A DNA stretch of 64,000 nt, taken from the NCBI GenBank assembly GCA_038363925.1, contig JAQQWL010000011.1, forward strand, positions 5,580,001 through 5,644,000. Reading direction: 5' to 3'. The translations under genes were made by a program, and so were the position numbers. This DNA comes from Apiospora phragmitis (taxonomy: Eukaryota; Ascomycota; Sordariomycetes; Amphisphaeriales; Apiosporaceae). Of this stretch, positions 12,640-24,796 are shown piece after piece; within the stretch, counting starts at the first letter, position 1; every line of letters starts with the position of its first letter. The notes under the pieces were generated by a model. It saw nothing but the letters and a program-made list of their open reading frames with translations, had not been told where the DNA came from and did not search any database.

Positions 12640-13581
12640 AAGTGATGTCGCTCGTTCCGGGGCATGTACAAATTTTATATTGGGGACTCGGCTGGGGCGC
12701 CGAAGTCCGAGGTATCGGTGTTTTTGGTTGGGATTGCTTCTGTCCGTTTCTTTTATACCCCATCTTGTTGCGCTATTTGCTACGACAGGAGTGTTTGTGG
12801 ACGTGAATGCTCTAACGACGGGAAGAAACCGATGGACTGGGTCACTGTTACTATTCCCAAGCGGTGTCCTAGGAAGGAGTTGCTTGTCCTCCGCGGGACG
12901 CGACCGCGTTATATAATGAGCGGGTTCTGGCTGTATCTTATTTTTTCTTCTTTCCTTCATTTTCCATTCGTTCCTCTTATGTTAGTGCTGCCACTCCTGG
13001 AGAAAGTGGTCCAGGGATTCCATCTTTATGGACGATAGAAAACATCTGTCACAGCGGACTTGACGCCTCGTATGTAATTTTAGCCGACAAAAAAAGACAC
13101 GTCGAAATGGACAGCAAGAAGAAAATAAAGAATCGATTTTCGAGACTATCACTGATCTTCTATGCATTAGCAAATACCAGCTTGCTTTTATTCTTATTTT
13201 TATAGCGATGTCCGGTTTCTGAGATACGCCGACCGTATGGTGGCGTCCAACTGCGTCAATCCATGATCGGCTGTCTACATTATATTTATCTTGTCCAGCT
13301 CCAGCTGGCCTCAGTTCCCTCCCCACAAGCGACGGCTGCTGGATACCGGCCAGGTCCAGCGTCGAAGAGCTACAGACAGGTAGAGATACATAGCTCTGAG
13401 CCATAATGCCATAAAGCAACTAACACGACCCGGCAGATGATATCACGAGAATCGGATAGACCATATCCAAGCCCCGCTCCCAAGGGAACTACAGTATGTG
13501 CGCTAATGCCGGGGCGAATGCAACGGTCGGACGGGACGAAGCGAGAACACAACCACCTCTTTCAAGTGAGCCGGTGGGGAA

Positions 13582-13607
13582 TCTCTCTCTCTCTCTCTCT
13601 CTCTCTC
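13582..13607 (+). repeat. (TC)n microsatellite
   Basis: About 13 uninterrupted TC units, followed by C-rich sequence. Confidence 0.93.
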
Positions 13608-13675
13608 CCCCTCCATCTCTCTCTCCAATAACGTATCTTCCACTACAGGCAAATCAGAAAGCAATTCCATCTTTC

Positions 13676-13688
13676 GGGGGGGGGGGGG
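13676..13688 (+). repeat. G13 homopolymer
   Basis: Thirteen consecutive G about 280 bp before the left edge of the AT block; its length may be unreliable in the assembly. Confidence 0.9.
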
Positions 13689-13965
13689 CACGGCAGTGGG
13701 CACGGGAAGACTCAATAATGAATGGCACCAAAGCCACTTTTTCCCACCAGGCCGGCGCAATTCTGGCTGGCAGTCTGGGTACAGTACATACCCATGAAAG
13801 TGTATACGACTCAGGCTCGCTTTCCTTATGCACTTTGGGGCTTATGGGTGGGTCACCTGTCTGCCATTAAAACCTTGAGCAAAGGATTTAAATACCCTGC
13901 ACCACCCATGTAAAGATTTATTTACCCTGTCGTTTTTTCTGCCGGATTTTAACGCTTTAGCCACC

Positions 13966-16141
13966 ACCCTTCTCGTTAAAAAAGTACGTAACTTATTTAA
14001 GAGTAGTTTAATTTAAAAGATTAATAATATTTATTAATTATAATAACTTTATAATTATTATTTTAAGTTTTTTAACTTTAATATTATAACTTTTACTTTT
14101 AATAATTAAATTCTTAAAAGGAAGTTTAATTATAAAAATTTATTATTAAAGTATAACGTGTATAATATAAGCTTATTTCTTTATTAAAAAATGTTTATAA
14201 TATTATAAAGTGTTTTAAAATATTAAAAATAAATCTTTAAAGTTTAAATATTAATAAAACTAATTATAGCTATTTTTATAACCTTTAATAAAAGTATTTA
14301 ATAATTTTTTTATAAAAAGTAACTTAATTAAACTATGCTTATTTATTTTATTATTATTTAATAAATTAAATTATAATAAAATTTTAACTTTTTTATATTT
14401 AATTCATTAAAAATATTTATTATAAAAAACTCTTTAAAATAATTATATTAATTATATATATAAAGTTATTATAAAATCGTTATTAATATTTCGAGTAAAT
14501 TTTTATATACTTTTTTTTAAAATAAAGCGAGCTTTCGCTATTATAAAAAGCTTATAATTATAAACGAAACTTTTTTTAAAAACGCTTTAAATTAATACTC
14601 TTTTTTTATTATAATAATTAATGTTAATAAAAAAGATTTAATTTTAATATAAATAATATTTAAGTTTAAAAATAAGCTTTTATAACTCTAATTTTTATAA
14701 TACTTAAAATAAGTTATTTTAAATTTTATAAAGCTAGTTATATTACTTTTAAATCGAGATAAAATCTTTTAAAATAATAAGAAGATTTTAAAACTAATTA
14801 TTTATATAATTTAATATTATTACTATATTAAAAAAACATTTAACTAAGTTTAAAGAAAGATTCATTACGCTTTTTTAAAATGTTACTTATATAATTATAT
14901 TAAACTAATACGAAATAACTTGAAAAAAATTAATAATAAAAATAAAAAACTATTACTTACTTTTATATAATTAAGTTAACTTTTTAAATTAAAGCCTTTT
15001 ATTATATAAAATATTATAAATATAATATTAATTATTTAATTAAGTTTTAAAATAATATTTTTAAAATAAATTAAAAGCTTTTAATCTTTAAGCTTTTAAA
15101 CTCGCTTTAATATAAAATTAATAAAAAAAAGCTTTATAAAAGTAAATAACTTTTTAAATAATAAATACTAGTAAATTAACAACTTCTTTTATTAAAAAAG
15201 CTTTTTAAAAAATTAAATAACTAATATTAAGTAATAAAGTATAACTTTTCTTATTAATATAAGTTAAAGTAATTTAAATTAATAAAAACGTTTTTATTAT
15301 AAGCTTTTTTATAAAAAAAAGTGTTTATATTAATATTTTTAATAGAATAATTTTTTTTATAATTATATTATTTTTATTATTTAAATAATTAAAAGCTCTT
15401 TAATATTAAACATCTCTTTTTACTTTTTATATAATATAAACTATTATATTAACTAATTTAATACTATTATTTAATATTAATAAATTAAAACCTTTATTTA
15501 ACGCTCTTTACTTTTTATTAATTATAAAAGCGTTATATAAAAAGCCTTTAAAAGAAAGACTTTAAAAAAAGTAATATTGTTTTAGAAAAGTAGCTTTAAA
15601 AGTTTAACGAACGTTATTTAAGTTTTAAAAAAAAGTTAGTAAAATGTATTTAAATTTATATTAATAATATAAAAAAGTATTTAAAATTACGATAAAAGAG
15701 ATACTTTATTAATATATTAACTAATAATATTTTAAAGTATAATATAATAATAAAAGTATAAAAAAGTAGATAAATAATTTTAAAGTTAAAATTTATTAAA
15801 CTTAAAAGCATACTTTAATAAATAATATTAATAAAAAAAGGCGCTATAATTATTAAAAATTAATAAAGTAAATAATTTTTTATAAAAGTAAAATAAAGTA
15901 TTTAAATCTTTTACTTTTAAAACTTTATTAAAAAGCTCTTAATTTAATTAAACTTAATTTACTTTTTTATTATTTAAATTAATTAAACCTTTAAATAATA
16001 AATTTAATAAAGAAATAAATATAAGATTATTAAAATATAAGCTTTAACCTTTTATTTAAGTCTTTATAATTATATATTTTTAAAGTTATATATAATATAC
16101 ACTTTTTTATTAAAAATCGAGTTAGACTTAAAAATATATAC
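13966..16141. repeat. RIP-saturated AT block (fossil repeat)
   Basis: About 2.2 kb made almost only of A and T with abrupt borders to roughly 50% GC DNA. CpA and TpG are nearly absent while ApC and GpT still occur often (for example no CA or TG in 14041-14100, but several AC and GT). TpA is extremely frequent. Remaining C is mostly followed by T or G, as in AAGCTT and CTTTA. This is the signature of repeat-induced point mutation, which converts CpA to TpA in duplicated DNA. No frame longer than a few codons survives. I infer an old transposon copy or other duplicated segment, mutated to saturation; its family cannot be told. Confidence 0.88.
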
Positions 16142-16233
16142 ACTTCCCCCGTATGCAGCTTTAAGGATAGATACTATAAAGGTGTTTATTAGTCTAGCTC
16201 GGCCGCCCCCCTTCTTGTTAGTGCAACGGATTA

Positions 16234-16246
16234 GGGGGGGGGGGGG
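16234..16246 (+). repeat. G13 homopolymer
   Basis: Thirteen consecutive G, about 90 bp after the right edge of the AT block. Confidence 0.9.
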
Positions 16247-16757
16247 CCGCGCTGCGAGCAGGTGCAGGTGTCATTCAAGCCATGTCGTTCGTCCACTCCG
16301 CCGGCGCCCGGCATGGTTGGGCAGACAGACACGAGTGAGCCCAAACACGAATGACCCTGGTCCCCGCCTCGTTTTTTTTCTTCTTCCTTCCCTTCCTCCA
16401 GTTTCTTCCCATTTATATACATCAAACGGCCAACGGGAGTTGCGAAACAAGGCAATAACGGCTGGCTCATTTGCTCGTGACCAACTTACCTGCCTTGTGA
16501 GGCAATCCAATATATCACCTACAATTCCAATACGTAGGTAGTATGTAATCACCAGCCGTACCAACGAACACATGTCGATCTACAGACTACGGATAACACC
16601 TAACCCAGATTGACAGAGACAAGAGGTCGGCAGTCGGATTGGCCCTTTTCGGGGTTGGTGCCGAGGCAGAGATGAGAAAGCGGATTGATATGCTCTCATT
16701 GGTCTTCACAACATGCACATCTCACTCGGTTACTACAGTAGAAGTAGATCCGCGCCA

Positions 16758-16776
16758 GGGGGGGGGGGGGGGGGGG
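16758..16776 (+). repeat. G19 homopolymer
   Basis: Nineteen consecutive G, the longest single-base run of G in the window. Confidence 0.9.
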
Positions 16777-18287
16777 CCCTCTCCGCAGATCTTTAGACTG
16801 TTTCAGAATGGGCAGGGGGTATGAGTGGGCCGACCAAAATAACCATCAATGGCAGTGAGGGGGACAAGGAAAAGGACCCTTTGGTTTGGAAGAACCAAAG
16901 GCATTTTTTGGCTCCCCATCCACATCATCCTTCGGGCCATGCCATGCCATGCCATGCGAGATGCAGGCTGGCAGGCAGGCAGGCACGAGTAAGTGACGGA
17001 CGACTTTCCCTCTTTACTGCTTGCATAATAGTGCCATAAGACGAGGCCTCACGAGATCTTCGTGCAGATCGCCATGGTTGTTTTCACTTTTTTCCTCTGC
17101 CATCAACAGTTCCGCCAATCGCATTGGCTCTGCCCCCCTTGCGAGCCCCCCCCTTTCAGCTTTTTCTTTGCCAATCCTCATTTTCTTCGATGTAACGCTG
17201 GAACCACCGAACCGTTGCTTATTCCCATGTGACATCATCCGGCGGGGCCTGCTATTTGGTCTATGTGCAGTATTACTATCGCGCTCGCTTCCGTCCTCAC
17301 AAGTACATACAGTACAGTACAGAGGTAGCTGCTGTCACCACTCACCAACCACATCCACATCCAAATTCCCATCACACCGTATCCCCTGTGCTGGGCCGGT
17401 CTCGAGCCCGTCAACCCCGTCAGCCTGCCTTCACCTCCCTATTGTACATAACAACACACATTGATCCAACGGGCATCAGGACATTAGATCTGGCAGCTGG
17501 CTAGCCATCTGATATCCGCCTTTGAAGATCCAAGAATCACACGATAACACTGCACCTTCCCTCGTGTGCCCTCTTGTCTCGTATTGTTCGCTTCTGGCCG
17601 GACCAACTAAGGTAGCTCGCGGCCCTGCTTATCCACTGCCGGACGGACTCCCTGGGTGCTTCCGCGGTCATCGTCATTTTATGCCATGTACCGGACCTAC
17701 TAGCACCCTCTGCACTATATGTATCAACCATTTCATCAATGATATCGGTGCCCAAGGGTCTCTCGACCGCATTACCCAGTATCCATTCTCACTATTACCT
17801 TCCCCCCAGACTCGGAACTGGTGGGATCGTCATCTGCGTTTGATGAGCATTGCGTATGCAGGAAGTAGCTGCCCATCTTCAGGTTCTGTTCGGGGCCCTC
17901 TTACTGTACCAGTCGAAAGGAACCCCTGCTTGGCAAGCCCAGCTCTGTTTCCACCTTTCCCCATTTTCCGTGCATGGATGGGACCTTGTGACAGCCAGAC
18001 GGTCTGCTGTCATACTATCAGACATTACTTCACTGAAGATCGGCCCTGTTTTACCCACCCCGCCACCCGGCTCGACTCTCTGACTCTTCTTCGTCTGTCT
18101 CTGTTTGGCCTCTTGCAATCCGAATACATACAAGTACTGCGTTCCACAGACCGCTTGGCCAGCCTTCGCTCACCACTTTGACGTTCCCTCGCATGTCCTG
18201 AATGTCACCGCCAGCGAGGTGAGGGCAAGCAACCCACCCCGCCTCTTCGTTGCCTCTTTTCGCTCGATGGGACTCTGAAAGAGAAGG

Positions 18288-18342
18288 AGAAGAAGAAGAA
18301 GAAGAAGAAGAAGAAGAAGAAGAAGAAGAAGAAGAAGAAGAA
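18288..18342 (+). repeat. (GAA)n trinucleotide repeat
   Basis: About 18 uninterrupted GAA/AAG units in the leader region, about 275 bp before the next start codon. A pure purine strand of this kind can form triplex DNA and is prone to length change. Confidence 0.95.
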
Positions 18343-18616
18343 AAAAAGCACACCCACGCCGTACCAACGAAACGTCACTCACATTTCCATTCTAACCGTT
18401 TCTTTACCACTCTGTCCCTTCGAATCGGCAAACTGCTAGATTGGCCCCTGGCCGTACGTGTTTGTCACTCGGCTCCCGTTGCCAGTCAATCCTTTATGCC
18501 AAACGGCCACCGGAACAGCTCACCTATACTACACTCCTTGGGACACCGCTTTACGTTGAACTATTACTTTTAATAATTTGTATGCTCTCCTATTATATCT
18601 AACAGCATCCGCAAAG

Positions 18617-20481
18617 ATGCCGCCTCCCGCACTCGATCTCACACACAGCACCCATGCCAAGATGATGGTGATTCCACCCCGACTCAACTTGCGCAGAGCC
18701 GCATCTTATACCGGAACATCTACGAACGAGAAGGTCCCCTTATCTTCATCGACTTCCCGGTTCAACTTCAACCATCTACTCTTCTCACCTCCACCATCTC
18801 CTGGTCTTCCCGCCTTGGTACCGAGATCCAAGAAGTCTCCGGTAGCCCCTCGACCTAGTCGAGTTTTCAGAGTCTTTGGGTGGTTCCTGTCTGTATTGGC
18901 TTTTCTGTATATCGCCAGGGCGGTCGTGAGACACTTTGGAGATGTACCTGTTGTTGTCGACTGGGCTTTGGGGAGCCAAGAGGAGTATGAGATGGTGGGC
19001 CAAGACGAACTTCCAGTTTTCCTACCCCGATCGCTGTCACGGATCGTAGAGGCAGGACGAAGTGGACTGTGTCCATACCTCCCTCCTACAGCTTCCCCTT
19101 GAGTACCAAGGAGTATGCAGACATCTGCGCCAAGTGTCACGAGGTCGCCACTCATGTAAGGGATCTCCATGGGAAGAGCTACCCGTCCCAGAAGGCGGGT
19201 TTGAATTATTACTATCAGGACCCCTACTTCCTCGATGTCAACGAGGCGGAACAGCGTGGTCTACTTCCGGGTGCACAAGACAGAGCGTGGAGGATCTCCC
19301 CCCGAGCACAAGAAGGCCATTTAGTCGGCGAGAGCAAGAGCACTCTGGTAGACCAGCCAGTCTGTGGATCAACCCTCACATTCGTCCTCGAATCCCCCGA
19401 CGCGGGCCTGGGCACAACTCTTATGATGCTATGGATGGCATATGGGTTGGCTCAGAAGGAGAAGCGCGCATTTTTCATCGATGATTCGAGATGGGCATAC
19501 GGAGAGTACACAGGCATTTTCAAGGCCCCGCCCGTCCCAAGCTGCCAATCGCCCCCACGACACGAAATGCTTCCTTGTCCGCGACATGCCCGCCACTTGG
19601 TGGTGTCAGTCGCCACTGCAAAGGAATCATTTGGGAACAGCTTCGCGAATGAGTACGAAGTCCTGCAAAAGAAGGATCAGGATCGGGAGCGGCCGATGTT
19701 CGACCTGGCCCGAACGGGATACGAAGCTCTGTTCCACCTGAATCACGACGACCACTCTTACGTCACCAGCCGAATCATTGAGCTGAGAAACAAGGCTAAA
19801 GCCCCCCAAGGGCACAAGCAGGACGGGACTGTCGTTGGCATCCATGTCCGCCATGGCGACCAGCACCCCTTCGAGTATCAGTACAGAGGTGCATACATAC
19901 CCCTCAATCTCTACGCGGACAAGGCCCGTGAAATCATTGAGGATTTACACAATACGAGCGCCCCCAGCGGCGGCGAGAACGTCGTGGCAAAGCAACATTC
20001 ATTCACCGTCATTGCGTCTGATGATCCCGAAGTTTATGATTCAGAAGAGTTCAAGCGCTCACCAAGGGCTCAGGAGATGATCAAACTTGCGGCCAAAGCT
20101 CAGAGTCCGCAACCAGAGCAGGACCGTAGTGTCATGCACAAGTTTGTCGAAGAGACGTTCGGGTGGGAAGGTGGTTTCTTCGCGAGCATGTTCTGGAATT
20201 TGGGACGCTCGGGCATCAACAGCGACAGCGACAGCGCGGCTGCCTCGATGCCCGTCACCCCCTCCGCCGAAACGACGCGCCTGCGCAGCTACATTGGTCG
20301 CGCCTATCTCATGGACCTCGCCATCTTGGCCCATGGCAGTGACGCTCTGATCTGCACCATCAGCGCCACCGGATGCCGCCTCATGGCCGTCATGATGGGT
20401 TGGGAGAAGGCCATCAACCATGGCGACTGGGTGAACATCGACGGAAACTATCAATGGGCAGGCTTGGCACCTCTTTCGTGA
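18617..20481 (+). CDS. type II membrane protein, fucosyltransferase-like (GT-B), one-base frame break
   Basis: Predicted Golgi/ER type II membrane protein of about 621 residues after repair. The N-terminal cytosolic tail is Pro/Ser/Arg-rich and the single membrane helix is at about residues 83-104 (FGWFLSVLAFLYIARAVV). The lumenal part includes LSTKEYADICAKCHEVA, LESPDAGLGTTLMMLWMAYG, FIDDSRWAYGEY and GIHVRHGDQHPFEYQYRGAY near residue 408. The HVRHGD motif resembles the HxRRGD nucleotide-sugar motif of alpha-1,6 and protein O-fucosyltransferases. That is a family-level guess; the substrate is unknown. The frame changes at the TTTT of 19017-19020: one more T gives DELPVFPTPIAVTD running into WTVSIPPSYSFPLS. 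I chose ATG 18617 (AAGATGCC) over the in-frame ATG at 18578, which has a poorer context. Confidence 0.7.
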
Positions 20482-21156
20482 TCCTTGCTTGAACCCCAAC
20501 TGTCGCTTCATTTTCCTATCATCATTATTTCGCATTGCGTCGGCTGCATTTTACTAGACCATATTCACTCGTTCATTGCATGGCGTTTCTCTGGCACGAG
20601 AAAAGGTTGGATGGGTTGTTTCTAGCATCGTTTTTATATCCGGACTGGAGAGAGCGGCGCATTTCCGTTTTGCTTTCAAGCGTGTCTTTGGAGATTTCAG
20701 GGATGGGCATCAAGATACCTCAAAAGAACGAAAGAGAAGAAGGCGTAGCAAGGGAGCAGGAGCACTGCTTATCCTCGCATTGGCAAACGGTTTGGATACT
20801 TCAATCAAAGGGTGCATTCCGAGGCACATATCAGAAGAGCTATTTATCGGCTTTCTGAGTCTTGCCATCTATCGATTACGAGGGGGGTGCAAGCAGATTA
20901 CTTAGTTATAGCAACTATTTCGCATACCATGGATCATCGGATGTAGCATTTCAATCAAAAGCTATTCAAAGCCAGTAAAAGATGTAAGATAGGTGTATAT
21001 CGCCATCATTTGTTCAAAGTGTCCGTCTGGACCTTATTTTTACTCCAAACTCCTCGAGTCTCTTTCATAGGCGTCTACAGATCTAACCCGAAACTAAGCT
21101 GTTATATTTTGTTCTTCTTCCACGTCCGGTTCCGCTCATCATGCACCATCCCCTTT
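20482..21156. other. convergent intergenic region
   Basis: The flanking genes converge here, so it should hold both 3' UTRs and terminators. No gene recognised. Confidence 0.5.
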
Positions 21157-24100
21157 CTACTCCAGCTTCAAATCCTCAAACTGCTTGATGGTGCCTTCGA
21201 AGCCCTTGGCTTCAGATTCGAAATCGCCCAGTTTGCGGCGGGCGTCCTCCTGGAGGTTCTGGGGCGTCTTCTCGAGATACTTGGGGTCCGCGAGCAGCTT
21301 CTGCTGCTTGGCGATGGCCTGGCGCGTACGGTCGAGCTTCTTGGACGCCTTGTCGATCTCGGCGTCCAGATCGACGCGGCCCTTGACGTGGAGGAAGACG
21401 GCGGCGGCGCTCGAGACGGGGAACGCGACGGAGCCAGCCGGGCGGCTATCGGTGCCCGGGATGATCTCTGACGGAGGTCACGCCCTTGCCCGACAGCGAC
21501 TTGATCGAGGCGAGCTGCTCCGCTACGGTCTTGTGGGCGGTCTCATCGTAGGTTTGAATGTAAACTATTTTCGAGTTAGTAATCAACTCCTTTCATTTTT
21601 TAAAAACTTCCAAGTCAGAGAAAAGAAAAGCCTTACCCTTGGCCTCATCTTTCAGAGCATATTCTGCCATCAGGGAGCGGGCACCCTTAGAGCAGCCCAT
21701 GACCAACTCGTAAGCTTCCGCAGCTGCGGGGTTGTCCAAGTCAGGGTCGTAGACGGGGTACTTGGCCAACATGATGGAAGGCGTCTCGTCGCTGGGACGG
21801 CGCGGCAGACGCTGCCATAGCTCTTCTGTCAGGAAAGGCATGAAGGGGTGGATCATCGTGAGAGCGCTCTCAAGCGCCGTGTACAATGTCTGTGTCGCAG
21901 ATTCCTGCTCTTCTTTGGTGCCCTCCTGAATCAGAGCCTTGGAGTTCTCGATAAAGACATCACACAGCTGGTTGTACCAGTAGACGTAGATAGCGCCAGT
22001 GGCCTTCGAAAATTCTCGCGCGGGAATGGCGTCGTTGATGTCTTTGGTGCAGGCGTTCATCTTGTGCAGAATCCACTTCTCGGCCAACGACTCCTTGCCC
22101 GTCAGCTTGCCAGTCTTGTTGGGCACGAAGTCCTTGTCCAGTTTGCCAAGCACGTATTTGGTTGCTTGGTAAATCTTGTTGCAGAACCTTCTGAAACCAT
22201 GCATGACCTTGATATCAAAGGCAATGTCACCGCCACCGGGTGTCACGTAGTTGGCCATGCAGAAGCGAAGAGCATCCGTACCGCACTGGGGAATGCCATC
22301 CGGGAAGGCAGTCTTCTGATACTTGGTGGCTTTTTCAACTTCCTTGGGGTCCAGGTTGCCAACAAGGAGCTTGGAGTGCAGCTCCTCCAATGGGATACCT
22401 TTAATCACATCCAGGGGGTCAACGACGTTGCCCAGGGACTTGGACATCTTGCGACCCTCGGAGTCTCGGACAAGAGAATGGCAGTAAACCTCGGTGAAAG
22501 GAACCTCGCCAACCATCTTGAGACCCAGCATGATCATTCTCGCAATCCAGAAGAACAGGATATCCCAACCTGTTTCCAGGACCGAGGTGGGGTAGAGTTT
22601 CTGCATATCAGGGGTTTGGTTCGGCCAGCCAAGTGTGCTAAAGGGCCACAATCCTGAGCTGAACCAGGTATCGAGAACATCCTCATCTCTCTTGAGCGTG
22701 AACTTCTTGCCAGCGAGAGCCTTGTCGGCCTTGGCTTGAGCCTCCTCCTCGGTGCGTCCGGAGAACCAACCGTTGCTATCGCCTTCGTCACTCTCCTCTC
22801 TCCCTCGACCTGCGCGAAGTAGACAGGGCACTGGTGACCCCACCACAACTGTCTGGAGATACACCAATCATTAATGTTCTCCATCCACCTGTAGTAGCTC
22901 TTCTCAGCCGACTCAGGGCGAATCTTTATCTTGCCGTTCTTGACAACATCGAGGGCAGGCTTGGCGAGGTCATCCATCTTCATCCACCATTGGGGCTTCA
23001 TGATGGGTTCAATCACATCCTTCGTCTTGTCACAGAGAGGGACAGTCATGGGGTTGTCCTTCCAGTCAACGTAGAGGTTCTTCTCCTGGAGATCCTTGAT
23101 GATGGTGTAGCGGACGTCAAATCGCTTCTGTCCCATGTAAGGGCCAGCATTTTCGTTCATCAAGCCATCATCAGTCAGGATGTTGATGAATTTAAGGTTG
23201 TGGCGTGTACCGAGGGCGAAATCGTTGGGGTCATGCGCCGGTGTGATCTTGACGGCACCAGTACCAAAGTCTTTTTCGACATAGTCATCTGCGACACTGC
23301 AGGGTACAGAGTTAGCAAGACTCGCGTCTGTGTAGCCAGACAAATATGGAGGAAGCATAGCCGAGGCCACATCGGCGCTATCCATCAAGATGTCGGATTT
23401 GACGTAGGCGGCGGGAGTTGCTTACATAGGCATTAATCTACCCTCAATGAAGGGGTGAACAGCGTTCTTGCCGACAAGGTGCTTATATCGGTCATCCGCA
23501 GGGTGGACGGCGATACCAGTATCACCAAGCAAGGTCTCCGGGCGTGTTGTGGCTACCTCAATGGTCTCATTTGTACCTTCGATGGGGTACTTGAAGTTGT
23601 GAATGGTACCGAACTCGATCTTCTTCTCGTAACCTGGGACGTCGAGGAGAGTCTTGCCAGGCAGCTCCTTGTTGACGACTTCGAGGTTAGATAGGGTGGT
23701 ATTGAGCTGCGTACACCAGTTGACACTGGTTTTCAATATTAGTGCGGGTTTCGCCAAGGAAGGAAAGTAGAGGACCAGGGAGAAACCATACAGTCTGTTC
23801 GCCCGGTAGATGATGCCCTCCTCGTGGAGCTTGACGAAAGTCTCCGTAACAGCAGCCGACAAAATTTTGTCCATCTGTTTCAGGTCAGCTTATACGCTCT
23901 TGGCTGGTTCCTATTATTTCTGGGGAGCATACGGTGAAAGCCTCTCTGGTCCAGTCTGTAGAAGCACCCATCTTCCTTTGGGCGTTGTTGATGCGAACAT
24001 GGTAGTCCTCTTTCCACTGCCACACACGCTCGATGAACTTGGGACGGCCCAGATCATGGCGCGTCTTCTTCTCTCGGTTCCACAGCATCTTCTCGACGAC

Positions 24101-24796
24101 AGACTGGGTGGAGATACCGGCATGGTCGCAGCCGGGCAGCCACAGGGTGGTCTTGCCGTGCATGCGGTTCCATCGGATCATGACATCCTGCAGCGAATTG
24201 CCCAGCGCGTGGCCCATGTGTAGCGCGCCGGTGACGTTGGGCGGCGGGATGACGATGACGAACTTGCCCTCGGGCTTGACCTCGCCCTCGGCAGTAAACT
24301 GAGGCTTGAAGTAGCCCTCCTTCTCCCACCATTGGTACCAGGCGCTTTCGACGGCGATGGGGTCGTAGGCCTTGAAGTGGGGGTCGTCGAGGGACTTGAG
24401 GCGCTTCTTCTCGCCGGCCGGGGTTTCTTCGACGTACGCGTGCAGGGCCTCCTCGGGCTTGGGGGCTTTCGCTTTCTTGGCCTTGTTGGAGGCGCCGGGG
24501 GCCTGGGCGGTGGCAGCCTCCTTGGCCTTCTTCTTCTCCTCGAATTTGGCCTGTTTCTCGGCCTTCTTGCGCTCGCGCTCGAGCTCCTTCTCCGTCTTCA
24601 CCTTGGGCTCGGCGGGGGCGGGTTGCTGCATGGACTTGTCTTGGCCGGAGGCGTGAACGCCGGCACCATCAGCCGGGCCGGCAGCTTGGACGGCGTCCTT
24701 GGTGCCGCTGGCGACGGGAGGGGGCGCGCCCTCGCCGGTCTTGGAGGGGCCCTCGTCGGCAGCAATCTGATTGCCGCGGCCACTGTTGGTAGCCAT
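21157..24796 (-). CDS. VAS1: valyl-tRNA synthetase, two frame breaks
   Basis: Class I aminoacyl-tRNA synthetase charging tRNA-Val. The cytosolic start is ATG 24796. A Lys/Glu/Ala-rich N-terminal appendix precedes the catalytic core, which has the HIGH box as HMGH in [15 protein letters not shown] and the KMSKS loop as [14 protein letters not shown]. Editing-domain ([30 protein letters not shown]) and anticodon-binding ([17 protein letters not shown]) segments follow, then a C-terminal coiled coil ending QFEDLKLE. Introns are 23932-23875, 23791-23726, 23425-23297 and 21636-21565 (the last with GTAAGG and TACTAAC). Two single-base errors are needed: one G missing near 22790-22805 and one extra base near 21466-21473. 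They cancel in length, giving about 1104 residues. Upstream in-frame sequence to 24973 could encode a mitochondrial leader without an ATG; see the separate entry. Confidence 0.93.

Larger units (their letters stand above)
12640..13965. other. kinesin 3' flank and intergenic DNA
   Basis: No gene recognised. T-rich sequence after the kinesin stop is consistent with a 3' UTR. A TC microsatellite (13582-13607) and a run of 13 G (13676-13688) occur before the AT block. Confidence 0.5.
16142..18616. other. intergenic DNA and promoter/leader of the glycosyltransferase-like gene
   Basis: No gene recognised. It holds G-runs (16234-16246, 16758-16776), a GCCAT pentamer array near 16937-16957, a GAA repeat (18288-18342) and generally C/T-rich plus-strand sequence. 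A 219-codon frame at 17522-18181 has no domain and low-complexity promoter-like composition. TATCTAACAG at about 18594-18605 resembles a branch site and 3' splice site, so a 5' UTR intron is possible. Confidence 0.5.

Noticed and set aside
13966..16141. AT block as centromere or mitochondrial insertion
   Set aside because: Far too short for a fungal regional centromere; it shows no mitochondrial gene sequence and has the CpA/TpG depletion typical of RIP.
17522..18181. 219-codon open frame on the plus strand
   Set aside because: No domain, many Cys/Ser/Pro in low-complexity order, and a location in the C/T-rich promoter and leader of the next gene.
22534..22867. Programmed ribosomal frameshift in valyl-tRNA synthetase
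   Set aside because: No slippery heptamer is visible and similar one-base breaks occur in unrelated genes nearby, so a sequence error is more likely.
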